A model generated the notes under the pieces. It was not told where the DNA came from. It did not search any database and saw nothing but the letters and a program-made list of their open reading frames with translations. From a virus, in IMG/VR virus record IMGVR_UViG_3300010885_032927, positions 1 to 23,579 of that record: a DNA stretch of 23,579 bases, one strand, 5' to 3'. This document shows positions 20,363 to 23,579 of the stretch, piece after piece. Position numbers and translations under genes: made by a program. Every line of letters begins with the position of its first letter. Positions within the stretch are counted from its first letter, which is position 1.

Positions 20363-22132
20363 ATGTCAAATTTAACAAGAGAACAGGTACTAATAGAGTA
20401 TGTAAAATGTCATAAAGACGTAGAATATGCGTTAAGAACTTATCTACAAACATACGATAATACAGTATCAAAATACGTACCATTAGAATTATTTCCAGAC
20501 CAAGTATCATTACTTGAAGATTACGAAAATTATAACGAAAATATTGCCTTAAAATATCGACAAGCGGGAGTAACTACAGTTACATCTGCTTGGGCTTCGA
20601 TGAAACTTTCTTTTGCTAAGAAAAACAAACCCGAAAAAGTCCTTATAATTGCTAACAAACTTGATACGTCATTAGAGATGGCGAACAAGATTAGAAACTT
20701 TGTCAGTCAATGGCCAAGTTGGGTTGGTATTGATTTTGCGGTGGAAAAAAACTCACAAAAACATTATAAATTAAATAACGGTAGTGAGGTTAAAGCCGTT
20801 GCAACATCTAAAGATGCCTTACGTGGATTTACCCCAACAATACTTATATTTGATGAGGCTGCGTTTATTGAGGCCGACAGTGATTTTTGGGCGGCTTGTA
20901 TGGCGTCTCTATCTACAGGTGGTAAAGTAATCGTGGTCTCAACACCAAATGGTTATGACCGAATTTATTATGAGATATATGACCAAGCATTAAGAAACAT
21001 GAATGACTTCAGAATTTCTGAAATGTATTGGTATCGTGACCCTCGTTACACAAAAGATTTATATCTAATTAAAACCGATGATATGATTCACTATCTTTTA
21101 AATAAAGAAGAGTACAGTGAGAAAGATATCCTTAGTTGGTCTCATATACCCGCAAACGAAAGAGATTATAAAGAACTAAGAGAATTAATGAACCAAGGTT
21201 ATAAACCTTGTTCTTCTTGGTTTGAAGCGATGGTTAAGAAATTAAAATACGATAAACGTAAAGTATCTCAGGAGTTAGAATGTAACTTCTTAGGTTCAGG
21301 TGATAACGTATTTGATTCTAAAATGTTACAAACAATAAGAGAAAATTCTATTATAGAACCCAAGAATAAACTTATGGGGAACGCTTTATGGATTTGGAAA
21401 GAACCTGTCGTTGGCCATAAATACATTATGGGGGTCGATGTTTCTCGCGGGGATAGTGAAGACTTTAGCTCGTTTCAAATTATTGATTTTGATGAAAGAG
21501 AACAGGTTGCTGAATATGTTGGTAAATTACCGCCAGATACTATGGCTGAAATTTGTTATAAATGGGCTAACATGTATTCGTGTTTTATTGTGATTGATAT
21601 TACAGGTGGAATGGGAGTTTCCACGTCAAGAAAATTACAGGAAATGGGTTACAAAGATTTATATGTTGATGGTGTGGATACCGCTAATAAGTGGAAATAC
21701 GACGCTAAGTCACATGAAAAAATACCAGGAATTAATTTTAATAATAAAAGAGTTCAAATTATTGCTTCATTTGAAGAGGGTATGAGACATGGATTTAAAA
21801 TTTATAGTTCAAGACTTTTCAATGAAATGAATACGTTCATTTACATTAATGGTCGTCCTGACCACCAAAAAGGACATCATGACGACTTAATTATGTCAGT
21901 GGCTATGGCAACTTATGTTGCTGAATCGTCATTTAGTAATTTAACTAAGGTTGTGGAACATACTAAGGCGATGATTGAGTCTTGGGCAGTTAGTAACAAT
22001 GACCAAGCGGCAAAAAATTTAGAATTTAATCCTGTTATACCACACATGTCAGAAAGAATTGGACAGTATAATAATCAGAACATGTCTAAAGAAGATTATC
22101 AAAAGTACGGTTGGTTATTTGGTATTAGATAA
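20363..22132 (+). CDS. Terminase large subunit, T4 gp17-like
   Basis: A 589-residue DNA-packaging motor. The ATPase half has a deviant Walker A, LKYRQAGVTT (63-72), with the lysine at the N-terminal side (K64) rather than the GKT position, and Walker B ILIFDE (160-165), with a STPNG coupling motif near 193-197. The nuclease half carries the RNase H-like acidic triad: GVDVSRGDSEDFS (D359), VIDITGGMG (D412) and HHDDLIMS (D507/D508). Length and domain order match T4 gp17 (610 residues). It cuts concatemeric DNA and pumps it into the prohead through the portal, encoded 215 bases downstream. Confidence 0.97.
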   Translation: MSNLTREQVLIEYVKCHKDVEYALRTYLQTYDNTVSKYVPLELFPDQVSLLEDYENYNENIALKYRQAGVTTVTSAWASMKLSFAKKNKPEKVLIIANKLDTSLEMANKIRNFVSQWPSWVGIDFAVEKNSQKHYKLNNGSEVKAVATSKDALRGFTPTILIFDEAAFIEADSDFWAACMASLSTGGKVIVVSTPNGYDRIYYEIYDQALRNMNDFRISEMYWYRDPRYTKDLYLIKTDDMIHYLLNKEEYSEKDILSWSHIPANERDYKELRELMNQGYKPCSSWFEAMVKKLKYDKRKVSQELECNFLGSGDNVFDSKMLQTIRENSIIEPKNKLMGNALWIWKEPVVGHKYIMGVDVSRGDSEDFSSFQIIDFDEREQVAEYVGKLPPDTMAEICYKWANMYSCFIVIDITGGMGVSTSRKLQEMGYKDLYVDGVDTANKWKYDAKSHEKIPGINFNNKRVQIIASFEEGMRHGFKIYSSRLFNEMNTFIYINGRPDHQKGHHDDLIMSVAMATYVAESSFSNLTKVVEHTKAMIESWAVSNNDQAAKNLEFNPVIPHMSERIGQYNNQNMSKEDYQKYGWLFGIR

Positions 22133-22140
22133 TATTTATT
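22132..22140 (+). promoter_or_regulatory. Candidate late promoter
   Basis: ATATTTATT begins at the last base of the terminase stop codon and lies 13 bases before the ATG at 22154. Confidence 0.5.
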
Positions 22141-22153
22141 AATAAAATATCTC

Positions 22154-22309
22154 ATGGGACTAACTTCTAGAAAAAAATCGGGGAACAAACTTAATGGTAG
22201 TAAATTAAACGTACCTGGTCAGGGTATTAGTAATGTTAGGCCTGGTGGTGATAATAAAATAAACCAACAAAAAGGTGACCCTAACATAAAGAAAGGTAAA
22301 CAAAATTAA
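22154..22309 (+). CDS. Small basic protein (51 aa) between terminase and portal
   Basis: A 51-codon frame, ATG 22154 to TAA 22307-22309, preceded by a late-type motif. The product is Gly, Asn, Lys and Gln rich (begins MGLTSRKKSGNKLNGSK, ends IKKGKQN), strongly basic, and lacks any hydrophobic core, so it is probably disordered. Codon usage is like that of the neighbours. In T4 the gp17-gp20 interval holds the tail sheath and tube genes, which are absent here. It may bind DNA or fill a gap in the head-tail junction, but no function can be assigned. The intact frame, the upstream motif and the snug fit between two genes support it. Confidence 0.62.
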   Translation: MGLTSRKKSGNKLNGSKLNVPGQGISNVRPGGDNKINQQKGDPNIKKGKQN

Positions 22310-22333
22310 CTATTTAATTATAGATAATTAGAA

Positions 22334-22345
22334 TTAAATTTATTA
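22334..22345 (+). promoter_or_regulatory. Candidate late promoter, ATG adjacent
   Basis: TTAAATTTATTA is followed by C and the ATG at 22347. It is a weaker variant (AAATTTAT) of the core motif, with the same close spacing to the start codon. Confidence 0.42.
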
Positions 22346-22346
22346 C

Positions 22347-23579
22347 ATGGAAAACAATCAAAATAATCAATTTACAGTTTGGCAGAGGTTATCTCAAGCC
22401 TTTGGTCCTAACGCCCTGTTAAATCAAGATTATCCAACATATAAGTTAGACAAGACTGAGTTATTAAAAACAACATCAAAACAAGAATACGACAAAGAAA
22501 AATTACAAGCTCAACAAACGTATTACTTAGCCAATCAATGGACTAAAATTGAGAGTAACTTATACACTCAAGCGGTTTATTATGAACCAACAAGATTAGC
22601 ATCATTCTATGATTATGAATCAATGGAATATACACCTGAAATTTCCGCAGCTTTAGATATCTACGGTGAAGAATCAACAACTGTTGACCAAAATGGTTAC
22701 ATGTTACAAATCTATTCAGAATCTAAACGTATAAAATCAATCTTAATTGATTTATTTAATAATGTTTTAGATATCAATACTAATTTACCAATGTGGACAA
22801 GAAATACCGCAAAATACGGTGATAATTTTGTTTATTTAAAATTAGATGCTGAGAAAGGTATTGTTGGTTGTATGCAATTACCAAATATTGAGATTGAACG
22901 ACTTGAGAGAGGTATGGCCGCAAAATCGGCAAACGTTGAGGAACCCGCAGAAAACAAAGGTCTAAGATTTAAGTGGAAGGCTAAAGACATGGAATTTAAT
23001 TCATGGGAAGTTGCTCACTTTAGATTATTAGGTGATGATAGAAAATTACCTTACGGTACTTCTATGTTAGAAAAGGCTAGACGTATTTGGAAACAATTAT
23101 TATTATCAGAAGATGCGATGTTAATCTATCGTACCTCAAGAGCCCCTGAAAGACGTGTGTTTAAAGTCTTTGTTGGTAATATGGATGATAAAGACGTTGA
23201 ATCATACGTACAACGTGTTGCAAACAAATTTAAACGTAGTCAGGTTGTTGATAGTCAATCGGGTAATGTCGATATGAGATTTAACCAAATGGCGGTTGAC
23301 CAAGATTATTTTATTCCTGTACGTGACCCAGCACAAGCATCCCCAATTGAGACCCTACCAGGAGCTCAGAACTTAGCAGAGATTGCCGACATCGAATACA
23401 TACAAAAGAAATTATTAACCGCTCTTAGAGTTCCTAAAGCGTTTTTAGGGTTTGAGGAAGTTGTTGGTGACGGTAAGAATTTATCATTACAAGACATCCG
23501 TTTTGCAAGAACAATTAATAGAATTCAAAAATCTATGATTGCTGAAATGAATAAAATCTCTATTATTCATTTATTCTTA
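22347..23579 (+). CDS. Portal protein, T4 gp20-like (right end cut by window)
   Basis: The first 411 codons, without a stop, of a T4 gp20-type portal vertex protein (about 520 residues in T4). The N-terminus MENNQNNQFTVWQRLSQAFG leads into YYEPTRLASFYDYESMEYTPEI, matching the T4 wing region. Diagnostic stretches are RTSRAPERRVFKVFVGNM, TLPGAQNLAEIADIEYIQKK and LRVPKAFLGFEE, which correspond closely to gp20. Twelve copies form the ring through which terminase pumps DNA and to which the tail attaches. The stop codon lies outside the window. Order terminase-portal is as in T4-like phages. Confidence 0.95.
   Translation, partial: MENNQNNQFTVWQRLSQAFGPNALLNQDYPTYKLDKTELLKTTSKQEYDKEKLQAQQTYYLANQWTKIESNLYTQAVYYEPTRLASFYDYESMEYTPEISAALDIYGEESTTVDQNGYMLQIYSESKRIKSILIDLFNNVLDINTNLPMWTRNTAKYGDNFVYLKLDAEKGIVGCMQLPNIEIERLERGMAAKSANVEEPAENKGLRFKWKAKDMEFNSWEVAHFRLLGDDRKLPYGTSMLEKARRIWKQLLLSEDAMLIYRTSRAPERRVFKVFVGNMDDKDVESYVQRVANKFKRSQVVDSQSGNVDMRFNQMAVDQDYFIPVRDPAQASPIETLPGAQNLAEIADIEYIQKKLLTALRVPKAFLGFEEVVGDGKNLSLQDIRFARTINRIQKSMIAEMNKISIIHLFL

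Overview
The window looks like part of the genome of a large, AT-rich, T4-like tailed phage (myovirus) infecting a Bacteroidetes host, probably of the Flavobacteriia type. Phage identity rests on a T4 gp17-type terminase large subunit (20363-22132) followed by a T4 gp20-type portal protein that runs off the right edge (22347-23579). The host assignment rests on repeated promoters of the Bacteroidetes form TTTG / 19-20 nt / TANNTTTG, a Bacteroidetes-style lipoprotein signal, and the near absence of Shine-Dalgarno sites.

Layout from left to right. 100-1108: a short structured leader and a zinc-ribbon protein. 1100-5548: an apparent operon driven by host-type promoters, with a cyclic-phosphate-processing receiver-like (cREC) protein, a conserved phage protein, a calcineurin-like phosphoesterase, three small proteins and two different RNA ligases (DRB0094-like and T4 Rnl1-like). 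This is an RNA-repair cassette. 5553-7540: late-type promoters drive a membrane-anchored GAF-like protein, an M15-type peptidoglycan peptidase and an M23-fold protein without catalytic residues. 7539-7756: a small lipoprotein on the minus strand.

7858-9910 is the most remarkable part. It has no convincing protein gene. Three tandem host-type promoters, two of them inside a near-perfect 50-bp direct repeat, read into about 1.35 kb of sequence full of clean hairpins, which ends at a strong intrinsic terminator (9408-9439). I interpret it as a giant structured non-coding RNA, in the style of the GOLLD/ROOL ornate RNAs or a new class. Converging on it from the right is a phage-encoded tmRNA (9525-9910, minus strand) with its own promoter and terminator and an unusually long tag ending in -AAVVA.

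9974-14378: a 454-residue protein of unknown function, an M20-type metallopeptidase, and a ClpC-like double AAA+ unfoldase without the N-terminal adaptor-binding domain but with a ClpP-docking-type VGF loop. Together with the tmRNA this suggests phage control of trans-translation and proteolysis. 14415-23579: the late, virion-morphogenesis region, with a KTSC protein, a nucleotidyltransferase-M23 fusion, an acidic protein with a Pro-Ala hinge, three unknown proteins, terminase, a 51-residue basic protein and the portal.

Two promoter classes are visible. Host-type promoters serve the takeover and RNA genes. A T4-late-like AT-rich motif (core TATATTTAT) sits immediately before virion and lysis genes. 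In both classes several start codons lie only a few bases beyond the promoter, implying leaderless or nearly leaderless mRNAs. All functions are read from sequence patterns only; no database search was possible.
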